From: Bacteroidales bacterium UBA1192
GTDB taxonomy: Bacteria > Bacteroidota > Bacteroidia > Bacteroidales > Bacteroidaceae
Reading direction: 5' to 3'
DNA length: 62,303 nucleotides
NCBI GenBank assembly: GCA_002310175.1
Contig: DBYG01000048.1
Span: 38,003-100,305, forward strand
In this document: positions 25,170 to 33,688 of the stretch, piece after piece
Numbering within the stretch: the stretch's first letter is position 1
Layout of the letters: the number at the start of each line of letters is the position of its first letter
The notes under the pieces: generated by a model
Seen by the model: the letters and a program-made list of their open reading frames with translations, nothing else
What the model was told of the DNA's origin: nothing
Databases searched by the model: none
Program-made: the position numbers and the translations under genes

Positions 25170-26510
25170 ATGGAGAAGGATTTTCTGGATAACATTCTTG
25201 AAGTGATTGAGAACCAGGATGCAGTAAAGCTGAAAGCCATCCTGGAGAATATGCACTCCGCCGATATAGCAGAGCTGTGTGATACGCTTGATGTTGATGA
25301 AGCACGGTTCGTTTATCGCCAGCTGGATAACGAGACGGCAGCCGATGTCCTTGTTGAGATGGACGAGGACAACAGGAAACGTCTGTTGGATGAGTTGCCC
25401 TCTGAACTCATAGCATCCAAGTTCATTGACAACATGGATACGGATGATGCTGTGGATATCATCCAAGAAATGGACGAGGACAAGCAGGAGGAGGTACTGG
25501 CGCATATCGGTGACATTGAACAGGCCAGTGATATTGTCGACCTGTTGCAGTATGATGAGGATACCGCCGGTGGTCTGATGGGCACAGAGATGGTGGTGGT
25601 TAACGAGAATATGTCTATGCCCGAGTGCCTGCAGGAGATGCGTAAGCAGGCTGAGGACCTGGATGACATATATAATGTCTATGTGGTGGATGATGACGGC
25701 CGTCTGAAGGGCGTGTTCCCACTCAAGAAAATGATAACCAATCCGTCAGTATCAAAGGTGAAATACGTGATGGATGAGGATGTGATAAGCACCAAGGTTG
25801 ATACTCCCATTGATGATGTTGTGCAGATGATTGAAAAGTACAATCTGGTATCGGTACCCGTAATTGACAGCATAGGCCGCCTTCAAGGGCAGATTACTGT
25901 TGATGACGTGATCGATGAGTTGCGTGAACAACAGGAGCATGACTATCAGATGGCATCGGGTCTTACCAGCGACGTGGAGACTGATGACAGCGTGTTCCGC
26001 CAGATGTGGGCGAGGATTCCCTGGCTTCTGATAGGTATGCTGGGAGGTATCCTTAATTCCATGCTGCTGGGCAAATTTGAACCGACATTACAGGGTTATG
26101 TGGGATTGCTGCTCTTTATACCGCTTATCGGAGGTACTGGAGGCAATGTGGGCACCCAATCTTCGGCTATCGTGGTTCAGGGTCTTGCAAACGGCTCCCT
26201 TAACATTTCAAACATCTGGAAACAGGTATTCAAGGAGAGTGCGGTGGCTTTGCTGAACGCAATAGTGCTGTCGCTGCTGGTTTTAGGATATAACGTATAC
26301 CAGTTCGGATTTACGGAAGCTGTGACTTATGCAGTTCCCGTAAGCCTGTTCGCCCTGGTTCTTATCGGAACCCTTTGGGGGACTTTGCTGCCGCTCCTTT
26401 TCGAAAAGATCCACATTGATCCCGCAATAGCCACCGGACCGTTTGTGCAGATAACCAATGACCTTCTGGGCATGGGTATCTACATGCTTGTCATTACACT
26501 TATTATATAG
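25170..26510 (+). CDS. mgtE: MgtE-type magnesium transporter
   Basis: Magnesium channel gated by internal Mg2+. The N-terminal domain (residues about 10-130) has superhelical repeats with ADIAELCDTLDVD and acidic clusters. Two CBS domains follow near 135-255 (MDEDVISTKVDTPIDDVVQM). Five transmembrane helices fill 280-446, with the selectivity segment GGTGGNVGTQSS near 322-333. At 446 aa it is complete. The region upstream (25086-25169) does not show a recognisable magnesium riboswitch. Confidence 0.95.
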   Translation: MEKDFLDNILEVIENQDAVKLKAILENMHSADIAELCDTLDVDEARFVYRQLDNETAADVLVEMDEDNRKRLLDELPSELIASKFIDNMDTDDAVDIIQEMDEDKQEEVLAHIGDIEQASDIVDLLQYDEDTAGGLMGTEMVVVNENMSMPECLQEMRKQAEDLDDIYNVYVVDDDGRLKGVFPLKKMITNPSVSKVKYVMDEDVISTKVDTPIDDVVQMIEKYNLVSVPVIDSIGRLQGQITVDDVIDELREQQEHDYQMASGLTSDVETDDSVFRQMWARIPWLLIGMLGGILNSMLLGKFEPTLQGYVGLLLFIPLIGGTGGNVGTQSSAIVVQGLANGSLNISNIWKQVFKESAVALLNAIVLSLLVLGYNVYQFGFTEAVTYAVPVSLFALVLIGTLWGTLLPLLFEKIHIDPAIATGPFVQITNDLLGMGIYMLVITLII

Positions 26511-26607
26511 TCTTCCGCAGAAAAATGCCCGGAAATTAGGTGTTTTGCGGATTATTGTTTTTATTTGCATCTTTTGCAAGGTATTAACTAAGTAAATCAT
26601 TCCCGAT

Positions 26608-28458
26608 ATGGAAGAGGAAGAGAAAAAAGATTTGGTTGAGGATGTGAAACCGGAGGAGCAGGTTGTCCCGGTTGAGAATCAGGTTGTTGAGGAGTTCAAG
26701 CAGGAGTCCGCCCACGATGTTGAAGTACAGGATGATGTCAAGGAGGAGAAAAAAGTGGAGGAGACTGTAGTTAAGGAAACCGCTATCACAAGAGAGAACA
26801 TCATATCACGCCTTCAGGAGATGGTGAGTGACATAACATTGGCCAAGCGTCCTGAACTTGAATCGCTTAAGCAGTCATTCTACAAGTTACAGAGAGCCGC
26901 TCAGGAGGAGCAGGTGGCCGTGTTCGTGGCAGGTGGAGGTACAGTGGAGGATTTCAAGCCTGAGCCAGATCCTGTTGAGGAACAATACCGCAAGTTGATG
27001 AACATCATCAAGGAGAAGAAAGCTGCAGCCCAAGAGGCTCTTGAGATAGTCCAGAAAGAGAACTACAAGAAGAAACTGGAACTGCTGGACCGTTTCAAGT
27101 CTCTCATTGACAAAGCAAACACTGAAGGTGCTTCATATAGCGAGTTCAAGACATTGGTTCAGGAATGGAAGGAGATAAAGGAAATACCTGCTGATAAAGC
27201 TAATGAGCTTTGGAAGGCGTACCAGCAGTATGCTGAACAGTTTTATGACATACAGAAGCTTAACAACGAGTTCCGTGAGTATGATTTCAGGAAGAACATG
27301 GAGGCCAAGACTGCAATTTGTGAGGAGGCTGAAAGGCTTGCCGAGGATCCCGATGTGGTGTCAGCTTTCCGCAAGCTCCAGAAATTGCATCAGGACTTCC
27401 GTGAAACAGGTCCTGTATCCCGTGATTGCCGTGAGGAAATCTGGAACCGGTTCAAGGCTGCATCGACTACTATAAACCGCCGTCATCAGCAGCATTTTGA
27501 GGATCTTAAGAAACATGAGCAGGAACACATGGATCAGAAGATTGTCATCTGCGAGCTTCTGGAGGGAATAGAATATGATAAGCTCACTACTTTTCAAAGC
27601 TGGAACTACAAGACCCAGGAGGTGCTGGCACTTCAAAAGAAATGGAGGGATATAGGTTTTGCTCCTATTCGCCATAATCAGAAAATATTTGAACGTTATC
27701 GTGCCGCATGTGATGTTTTCTTCCGCAGTAAGGGTGAATTTTTCAAGGCAGCCAAGAACAGCATGGGTGACAATCTTGTCAAGAAAACAGCTTTGTGTGA
27801 ACGTGTGGAGGCCATAAAGGATAGCACTGACTGGAAGAATACTGGTGATATCATTGCCGGCTTGCAGAAAGAGTGGCGAGAGACCGGTCCTGTGCAGAAG
27901 AAATATTCAGCCCAGCTCTGGAAACGCTTTTCAGAGGCATGTGACTATTTCTTTGAGCAACGTGACAAAAACGCCTCTTCAAAAAAACGGGAGGAGACGG
28001 CTAATCTGGCCGCCAAAAAGGATATCCTGACTAAGTTGTCGGCATTTGATGCGAATAATCTTTCTGATGATGATGTCCATACCATCCAGCAACTGGTGGA
28101 TGAGTGGAATGCGATCGGATATGTACCGTTTAGGGTCAAGGATAAGATAGCCGCCCAATTCAAGACAGCTATGGAGCCTTTCTCAAACTTGGTGAGCACC
28201 CGACGCGGCCGTCAGCCTCAGCGTGCAGGCGCACAGCGTGATGCCAGTTCACCGAGAGAGAGACTTCAGCGCCAGTACGAACAGAAAAAGAGCGAGATCC
28301 AGACCTATGAGAACAACCTCGGATTCATGAACGCATCAAGCAAATCCGGTAACGGTTTTGTAGATGCCATCAAGGCCAAGATTGAAACCCTCAAGAAAGA
28401 GGCCGATGACCTGCTTGCCCAAATCAGGGATTTGGATTCAGCACAAGAGGAACAGTAA
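26608..28458 (+). CDS. DUF349 repeat protein
   Basis: A 616-aa cytoplasmic, highly charged protein. The first 75 residues are acidic and low complexity. From about 85 to 550 come about five DUF349 repeats, each a helical unit with the pattern LQKEWRETGPVQKKYSAQLW and FEQRDK-like ends. The C-terminal 60 residues are coiled coil (AKIETLKKEADDLLAQIRDL). DUF349 proteins are widespread in Bacteroidetes and Actinobacteria, without an agreed biochemical role. It starts 97 bases after mgtE, and its own promoter is unclear. Confidence 0.85.
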   Translation: MEEEEKKDLVEDVKPEEQVVPVENQVVEEFKQESAHDVEVQDDVKEEKKVEETVVKETAITRENIISRLQEMVSDITLAKRPELESLKQSFYKLQRAAQEEQVAVFVAGGGTVEDFKPEPDPVEEQYRKLMNIIKEKKAAAQEALEIVQKENYKKKLELLDRFKSLIDKANTEGASYSEFKTLVQEWKEIKEIPADKANELWKAYQQYAEQFYDIQKLNNEFREYDFRKNMEAKTAICEEAERLAEDPDVVSAFRKLQKLHQDFRETGPVSRDCREEIWNRFKAASTTINRRHQQHFEDLKKHEQEHMDQKIVICELLEGIEYDKLTTFQSWNYKTQEVLALQKKWRDIGFAPIRHNQKIFERYRAACDVFFRSKGEFFKAAKNSMGDNLVKKTALCERVEAIKDSTDWKNTGDIIAGLQKEWRETGPVQKKYSAQLWKRFSEACDYFFEQRDKNASSKKREETANLAAKKDILTKLSAFDANNLSDDDVHTIQQLVDEWNAIGYVPFRVKDKIAAQFKTAMEPFSNLVSTRRGRQPQRAGAQRDASSPRERLQRQYEQKKSEIQTYENNLGFMNASSKSGNGFVDAIKAKIETLKKEADDLLAQIRDLDSAQEEQ

Positions 28459-28500
28459 ACCCTGTCGAGTGTAAATGTTGTTTGCCATACTGGTTTAAAA

Positions 28501-28525
28501 AAAAATCCCACCTGGGATTTTTTTC
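28501..28525. terminator. Bidirectional terminator between the DUF349 gene and the zinc dehydrogenase gene
   Basis: AAAAATCCC (28501-28509) and GGGATTTTT (28514-28522) pair around the loop ACCT, with T runs on both strands (nine T on the minus strand, seven on the plus). It can end both convergent transcripts. A second copy of CCTGGGAT follows at about 28530. Confidence 0.85.
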
Positions 28526-28594
28526 CAGCCTGGGATGAATCTCTTCCCCTCTTGGGGACTTTTACGTTGTCTATATTAAGTGAGCAGGATGTTA

Positions 28595-29620
28595 TTATTG
28601 ATTATTAAAGTTGACCAATATGCGGAACACTTTGCCTGGAGCCTCAACCCAGTTGCGCATTGCACTAAGGGCTTCCTGGGGTTCAACAACAGCTGAAATC
28701 AGCTTATCGGTGGGGCAGGAGCCGCGTTGCAGATAGCGGATTACGGCCTCAAAATCAAGAGGAGTGGCGTTTCGTGAGCCGTGTATATTGATTTCTTTCT
28801 TTACAAACAGGCCGGTGTGGAATGTAACGTCATTCTTTGAATAGCCTATGCAGACTACCCTGCCTGAGAAAGCTACTTCATCAATGGCTGCCTGATAGGT
28901 GGGAATACTTCCCACAGCCTCAATGACCACAGTGGGGCCGAGACCGCCGGTCAGCCTTGCAAGTTCGGCATGCAGATCCTGTTCTTTGGAGTTGATTGTG
29001 TGAGCTGCTCCCAGACGGCGGGCAAGAGCCAGTTTGTCATTATCCAGATCAACAGCAATGACGGTTGCTCCTCGCAGTGATGCACGTACTATGGCGCCAA
29101 CGCCAATCATTCCGCAACCGAACACCAGCACGGTGTCAGAATCAGTTACACTACCGCGTGAAACGGCGTGGAAACCTACGCTCATGGGCTCAATGAGGGC
29201 ACAGTCACGCTCCTTGATTTCCGGGGCGGGGATGAGTTTCTGCCAGGGGATTACCATATAGTCACGCATGGCTCCGTCACGCTGTACGCCCAGGGTCTCA
29301 TTGAACTCACATGCATTGGGATGGCCAGCACGACAGGCTGCGCAATGACCGCAGTTGGTGTAGGGGTTTACAGTTACGGTCATGCCCGGCTTGAGGAAAC
29401 CGGGTACTTGAGTACCTACTCTCTCAATGACCGCTCCAATCTCATGACCGGGAATGACAGCCTCTTTAGCCAGCAGATTGCGGCCCAGGAATGTGTTGAG
29501 GTCTGACCCGCAGAACCCTACATATCCTATTTTAAGAAGCACCTCATCGGCACCGCCCTGAGGTATCTGTGCCTCCTCAACTATCATCTCTCCCTGTGCA
29601 GGGATTCTAATCTGTCTCAT
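28595..29620 (-). CDS. Zinc-dependent medium-chain alcohol dehydrogenase, sugar-acid type
   Basis: A 341-aa NAD(P)-dependent dehydrogenase. Catalytic zinc ligands are C37, H59 and E60; structural zinc cysteines are C90, C93, C96 and C104. The Rossmann fold has GCGMIGVG at 168-175 and an acidic D191 that suggests NAD+. GSRNATPLDF at 281-290 is, from memory, the same motif as in E. coli L-galactonate 5-dehydrogenase LgoD/YjjN, whose substrate is the 6-hydroxy analogue of L-fuconate. It closes a four-gene cassette with FucP, a lactonase and an aldo/keto reductase, so an L-fuconate-derived substrate is likely. An 84-base gap with inverted repeats separates it from fucP. Threonine- or sorbitol-type dehydrogenase is the alternative. 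Confidence 0.85.
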   Translation of the reverse strand: MRQIRIPAQGEMIVEEAQIPQGGADEVLLKIGYVGFCGSDLNTFLGRNLLAKEAVIPGHEIGAVIERVGTQVPGFLKPGMTVTVNPYTNCGHCAACRAGHPNACEFNETLGVQRDGAMRDYMVIPWQKLIPAPEIKERDCALIEPMSVGFHAVSRGSVTDSDTVLVFGCGMIGVGAIVRASLRGATVIAVDLDNDKLALARRLGAAHTINSKEQDLHAELARLTGGLGPTVVIEAVGSIPTYQAAIDEVAFSGRVVCIGYSKNDVTFHTGLFVKKEINIHGSRNATPLDFEAVIRYLQRGSCPTDKLISAVVEPQEALSAMRNWVEAPGKVFRILVNFNNQ

Positions 29621-29654
29621 ATAAATAAATGAATTTGTTAAAAGAGAGAAGTCA

Positions 29655-29707
29655 GAATTGAGAAGTTAGAATTACGCACCGCATTCTCAATTCCTAATTC
29701 TCAATTA
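29655..29707. repeat. Intergenic inverted/direct repeat (GAATTGAGAA family)
   Basis: GAATTGAGAA at 29655-29664 has a perfect ten-base inverted copy TTCTCAATTC at 29684-29693 and a near copy TTCTCAATTA at 29698-29707. The last copy includes the fucP stop codon. Similar AATTCTCAATT strings are common between genes in some Bacteroidales, as I recall. Confidence 0.7.
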
Positions 29708-30919
29708 ATCTTTTACTACGTGTCCGCGCCATCCGTACCATGCGCAAACCGCAAAGCAAACCAGCGGAATCACATACGCTATATTGGGGTTGGCCATTGA
29801 TTTTTGTACGTATGCGGTAAGGATTGGCAGTATGGAGTTACCCACAATTGCCATAACCAGGAATGCTGAACCGCTCTTGGTGTCACCCTTGAGGTCTGTG
29901 AGAGCCAGTGAGAACTGTGTGGGATACATGATTGACATGAAGAATGATATGCCCATCATGGCATAAACGGCTGCCTTGCCGCCTACTATGCATACTACTA
30001 TGCAGAGCAGCACATTGGCTATGCCGTAGAATACCAGCATGTTCTCCGGGCGGAACTTGACCATGAGCGTGGTACCTACCCATCGGCCCAAAAGGAAGAA
30101 TAGCATGTAGAACCCGAAGAATGTGGTGGCCTGGTTGTTGGTCATGCCCACGTAGTTGATGCAATATACCAGGAACAGGCTGTTTACGGCAGTCTGGCCT
30201 CCGTTGTAGAAGAACTGGGCTATAACACCGTTGCGCAGATGGCTGCGTTTGAGAACACTGAATGAAATCAGCTTGTTGTTGCCATCATCGGCATCCTCTG
30301 CCTGTATGCGGGGCAGGTGGGTAAAGATGAATACCACCGCAATGACTATGAGCACTATGGCGAATATGGCGTATGTCATGCGGAATGTGTGTATCTCCTG
30401 CTCAGCAGTGCGGGTGGCCTCTGTGCCCAGAATGATCTTGCTCAGGAACATGGCGGCAATGAATGCTCCCAGTCCGTTGAATGCCTGGGCCAGGTTCAGT
30501 CGGCGCGGTGCTGTGGCGGGGTCACCCAGTTCTGTCACGTAGGGGTTGGCGGCTGTTTCAAGGAAACACATGCCTATGGCCACGATAAAGAAGGCGCACA
30601 GGTAGAGCGGGAAGCTGTGCATGCGTGTTACGGGCATGAACAGCAGTCCGCCTGCAGCGGCTATAAGCAGTCCCAATACTATGCCAGCCTTGTAGCTGAA
30701 ACGCTTCATGAACATGGCTATGGGTATGGGGAACAGGAAATAGGCAAACCAATAAGAGGTCTCCACAAACTCAGCCTTAGCCTGGTCTATATCAAACAGG
30801 GTCATCATCTTTTTTACAACCGATGACAGCAGGTTGTTGCTTATTGCCCAAAGGAAAAACAGGCAGATTACCATTGACAGGGCAACGGTAAAGGTCTTTG
30901 ATTTCTGATTATTGCTCAT
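29705..30919 (-). CDS. fucP: L-fucose:H+ symporter family permease (FucP-like, MFS)
   Basis: A 404-aa inner-membrane transporter with twelve predicted helices. CFLETAANPYVTELG near residues 117-131 carries the Glu and the ANPY motif that mark FucP-type sugar symporters, followed by LNLAQAFNGLGAF. FucP imports L-fucose with a proton; relatives import galactose, glucose or N-acetylglucosamine, so specificity is inferred mainly from the neighbours. Its start overlaps the lactonase stop by four bases. The 3' end carries the repeat described separately. Confidence 0.85.
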   Translation of the reverse strand: MSNNQKSKTFTVALSMVICLFFLWAISNNLLSSVVKKMMTLFDIDQAKAEFVETSYWFAYFLFPIPIAMFMKRFSYKAGIVLGLLIAAAGGLLFMPVTRMHSFPLYLCAFFIVAIGMCFLETAANPYVTELGDPATAPRRLNLAQAFNGLGAFIAAMFLSKIILGTEATRTAEQEIHTFRMTYAIFAIVLIVIAVVFIFTHLPRIQAEDADDGNNKLISFSVLKRSHLRNGVIAQFFYNGGQTAVNSLFLVYCINYVGMTNNQATTFFGFYMLFFLLGRWVGTTLMVKFRPENMLVFYGIANVLLCIVVCIVGGKAAVYAMMGISFFMSIMYPTQFSLALTDLKGDTKSGSAFLVMAIVGNSILPILTAYVQKSMANPNIAYVIPLVCFAVCAWYGWRGHVVKD

Positions 30920-31833
30920 TCTGACATGTTTTTAATATAAGGTAAATCTAATTCTGTGTTGATTCCGTAGAACCGGGCTGCGTTCAAACCCAGGAACTGC
31001 TCCTTTTCATGCTCCGTAAGTTCTGCGGATTTGATTATGAAATCGTATGACATCCGGTAGGTGATGGCTGTTATGGTACGCGGATAGTCCGATCCCCACA
31101 TCAGTTTATCCATACCCACCTCATCGGCTGCCTCACGGATGGCTTTAACAGCACCCTTGAAGGGGTAGAACTCACTGTTGAACAGCCAGGTAATGCCGCC
31201 AGATTCTATCATCACGTTCCTGTAACGGGCCAACTTTATCTGCTCCATCCATCCCGGAACGGTAACCATTCCAAAGTGCCCTACGGCTATCTTAAGGTTG
31301 GGGAACTGCTGTGTCACCTCTTCCATCTCAGGAACCTGAACCGCTCCATCCTCAAGGGTTATGGACAGGAACACACCCTTCTTTTCCATGAGGGTGAACA
31401 ACTCTATCATATCGGGACATGTAAGGCTTATACGGCCCTGAGGGGTTTGCAGACGGTGTCCGGGAATGGCTATGCCTTTGAACCCCTGGGCTATCAGCTG
31501 CCTGGCCAGATCAAGCCAGCCGGGCAGACGGTAATCAGCCATTCCGCATACTATAAAACGGTCCGGGTAACGCTTTTGCACATAGGCCAGATACTCATTC
31601 TGAAGACCGTCTATGAACTCCTGCACCACTACGGCTGCCGTAACCTGGGCGTAGTCCATGTTGGACAGGAAAATCTCGGCTGTGTTACGGCCGTCTGTGA
31701 TGAAGGGAGGCACCATCTGGCGCACCTCGCCCATGAACAGCGAGCGGCCGTTCTCAAGCGTGCGGATGGGCATACCGTTCACTATGGTATCCTGACGCAA
31801 CCACAGATGTGAGTGGGTATCTATGATTTTCAT
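30916..31833 (-). CDS. Amidohydrolase, L-fuconolactonase-like (COG3618)
   Basis: A 305-aa TIM-barrel hydrolase of the Amidohydrolase_2 family. The N-terminal metal motif is MKIIDTHSHLW (H7 and H9), followed by VGHFGMV in the middle and MWGSDYPRT near 245, where the Asp is the expected catalytic residue. COG3618 members open sugar lactones such as L-fucono-1,5-lactone, the product of fucose dehydrogenase. It lies seven bases after the aldo/keto reductase and overlaps fucP by four, so it is translationally coupled with both. A related lactone, for example L-galactonolactone, is possible. Confidence 0.82.
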   Translation of the reverse strand: MKIIDTHSHLWLRQDTIVNGMPIRTLENGRSLFMGEVRQMVPPFITDGRNTAEIFLSNMDYAQVTAAVVVQEFIDGLQNEYLAYVQKRYPDRFIVCGMADYRLPGWLDLARQLIAQGFKGIAIPGHRLQTPQGRISLTCPDMIELFTLMEKKGVFLSITLEDGAVQVPEMEEVTQQFPNLKIAVGHFGMVTVPGWMEQIKLARYRNVMIESGGITWLFNSEFYPFKGAVKAIREAADEVGMDKLMWGSDYPRTITAITYRMSYDFIIKSAELTEHEKEQFLGLNAARFYGINTELDLPYIKNMSE

Positions 31834-31840
31834 GACCTTA

Positions 31841-32794
31841 TTATGAGTTGCACCAGGTTACACGCTGCTGGTTGCCGATAATGTCACGAACCTCAAATAC
31901 CAGATCCCAGTCAAGCGGCTCCTGTACCGCCTCGATGTTTTTGAGAACGTTGGCGGGATTGGCCGAACTGAACAGGTTGGTTGCTATGCGAGGATTGCTG
32001 TATGAATACTGTACAGCCAGTTTCTCGATGGATGTGCCGCGTGACTTGCAGTACTGTGCGGCTTTGGCGCAGGCCTCTACCAGAGGTCGGGGGGCAGGGT
32101 GCCAATCGGGTACTCCGCGCTCGGAGAGCAGACCCATTGCCAGTGGCGACGCGTTGATTACGCCTATGCCCTTCTGTTCAAAATAACCCAGATAGTCATT
32201 GAGCTTGTCATCGTTAAGGCAGAAATGGCAGAAGTTGAGTATGCTCTCAACAGTGCCTCCGGGAGCGTGGTCAACAACCCACTTGAGGTTTTCAAGCTGG
32301 AGGTCTGTTATTCCCACGTGGCTTACCACACCTTTCTCGCGCAGTTCCACAAGTGCGGGCAGGGTCTCATCGACCACTTTCTGCAGTCCGCCAGGCAAAG
32401 CTGCCTGGAACTCTATGTCATGAACGTTGATAAGGTCAATATGGTCTATGTTAAGCCGCTCCATACTCTCATAGACGCTCTCCGTGGCGCGTTTGGCGCT
32501 GTAGTCCCATGTGTTCATGCCGTCTTTCCCGTAGCGTCCCACCTTTGTGGAGAGATAGTATTTGCTGCGTGGAATCTCCTTTAGAGCCTTGCCAAGCACA
32601 GTCTCGGCCTTGTAGTGTCCGTAGTAGGGCGATACGTCTATAAAGTTAAGCCCGTTATCAACTGCTGTGTGGACCGCCTCAATGGCTTTCTTTTCATTGA
32701 TCTCATGGAATACGCCGCCCAGTGATGACGCACCGAACGCCAGACGTGCCACTTTCATTCCGGTCTTGCCGATTTCATTGTAAAATAAACTCAT
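31841..32794 (-). CDS. Aldo/keto reductase, L-fucose/L-galactose dehydrogenase-like
   Basis: A 317-aa oxidoreductase with the catalytic tetrad D53, Y58, K84 and H125. VHDIEF, GVINASPLAMGLLSERG, PDWHPAPRP and CKSRGTSIEKLAVQYS closely resemble plant L-galactose dehydrogenase, from memory, and bacterial L-fucose dehydrogenases of this group. The likely reaction is L-fucose + NAD(P)+ to L-fucono-lactone. It leads the cassette and begins only 21 bases after the ispH stop, with no visible promoter between. Aldose substrates with L-galacto configuration would all fit. Confidence 0.83.
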   Translation of the reverse strand: MSLFYNEIGKTGMKVARLAFGASSLGGVFHEINEKKAIEAVHTAVDNGLNFIDVSPYYGHYKAETVLGKALKEIPRSKYYLSTKVGRYGKDGMNTWDYSAKRATESVYESMERLNIDHIDLINVHDIEFQAALPGGLQKVVDETLPALVELREKGVVSHVGITDLQLENLKWVVDHAPGGTVESILNFCHFCLNDDKLNDYLGYFEQKGIGVINASPLAMGLLSERGVPDWHPAPRPLVEACAKAAQYCKSRGTSIEKLAVQYSYSNPRIATNLFSSANPANVLKNIEAVQEPLDWDLVFEVRDIIGNQQRVTWCNS

Positions 32795-32815
32795 ATCAAT
32801 TAGTATGTGATTAGG

Positions 32816-33688
32816 TTAATGATTGTTGTTATAATATTCCTGTATATAGTTGCGGCACTCTTCCATAAGCCATTTGGGTGTGGAAGTAGCACCGCATATC
32901 CCTACTGATTGGGATGCTTCCAGGAGGCTGAAGTCTATATCAAAACTGCTTTCTATAAGATATGACTTAGGGTTTACTTTCAGGCACTCGTTGAAAAGCA
33001 CTTTTCCGTTGGAACTTTTACTGCCCGACACGAACAGTATCACATCATGGCGTTTGGCAAATTCGCGAAGGTTTTCCCTTCTGTGTGACACTTGTCCGCA
33101 TACAGTGTCGTTGTGCACGAACTTGCGTCCTTCAGGAATACGGGTTGAAATCCTCTCTATCAATTGATTGTAGCTGGAAAGGGATTTCGTGGTTTGGGAA
33201 TAAAGGTAAATATCTTTGTTAAAGTCTATCAGGTTTATTTCATCGGCCGATTCTATAACAATGGCGTTTCCATCTGTCTGTCCTACCAGTCCCAGCACCT
33301 CGGCATGTCCTTTTTGTCCGTAGATGATAATCTGTTGTGTTGCTATGTTAAGTTTCTCGAATTGCTTGTGGATACGCTGCTGAAGTTTCAGTACCACTGG
33401 ACATGTCGCATCGATGAGTGTGATGCCGTTGGCATTGGCTGTCTCATAAGTGGAAGGAGGCTCGCCATGTGCTCTCAGAAGAACGCGGGCATTGTGAAGG
33501 GAACTGTATTTTTCATGGTTGATTGTTTTAAGACCCAGCTTTTCGAGCCGTTTGCATTCAATTCCGTTATGTACAATATCCCCCAGACAGAAGAGTTCAT
33601 CTCCTTTCTGGAGCTCCTCCTCAGCCTTACCTATTGCGGAGAGTACCCCAAAACAGAATCCGGAGTCATTGTCAATTTCAACCTTCAT
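32816..33688 (-). CDS. ispH: 4-hydroxy-3-methylbut-2-enyl diphosphate reductase IspH
   Basis: Last step of the MEP isoprenoid pathway, yielding IPP and DMAPP with a [4Fe-4S] cluster. The three cluster cysteines are C12 in GFCFGV, the Cys of DATCPVV and the Cys of TVCGQVSHR. LRAHGEPP carries a substrate-binding histidine. At 290 aa it is complete. The start overlaps cmk by four bases, in the run porQ-cmk-ispH seen widely in Bacteroidetes. In this window the product feeds the prenyl synthase at 36.3 kb. Confidence 0.96.
   Translation of the reverse strand: MKVEIDNDSGFCFGVLSAIGKAEEELQKGDELFCLGDIVHNGIECKRLEKLGLKTINHEKYSSLHNARVLLRAHGEPPSTYETANANGITLIDATCPVVLKLQQRIHKQFEKLNIATQQIIIYGQKGHAEVLGLVGQTDGNAIVIESADEINLIDFNKDIYLYSQTTKSLSSYNQLIERISTRIPEGRKFVHNDTVCGQVSHRRENLREFAKRHDVILFVSGSKSSNGKVLFNECLKVNPKSYLIESSFDIDFSLLEASQSVGICGATSTPKWLMEECRNYIQEYYNNNH

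Noticed and set aside
32311..32322. CACGTG palindrome as a possible parS site
   Set aside because: Only the core matches; flanks are not the symmetrical parS consensus and the site is inside a metabolic gene. Other CACGTG occurrences, such as at 10620, also fail.
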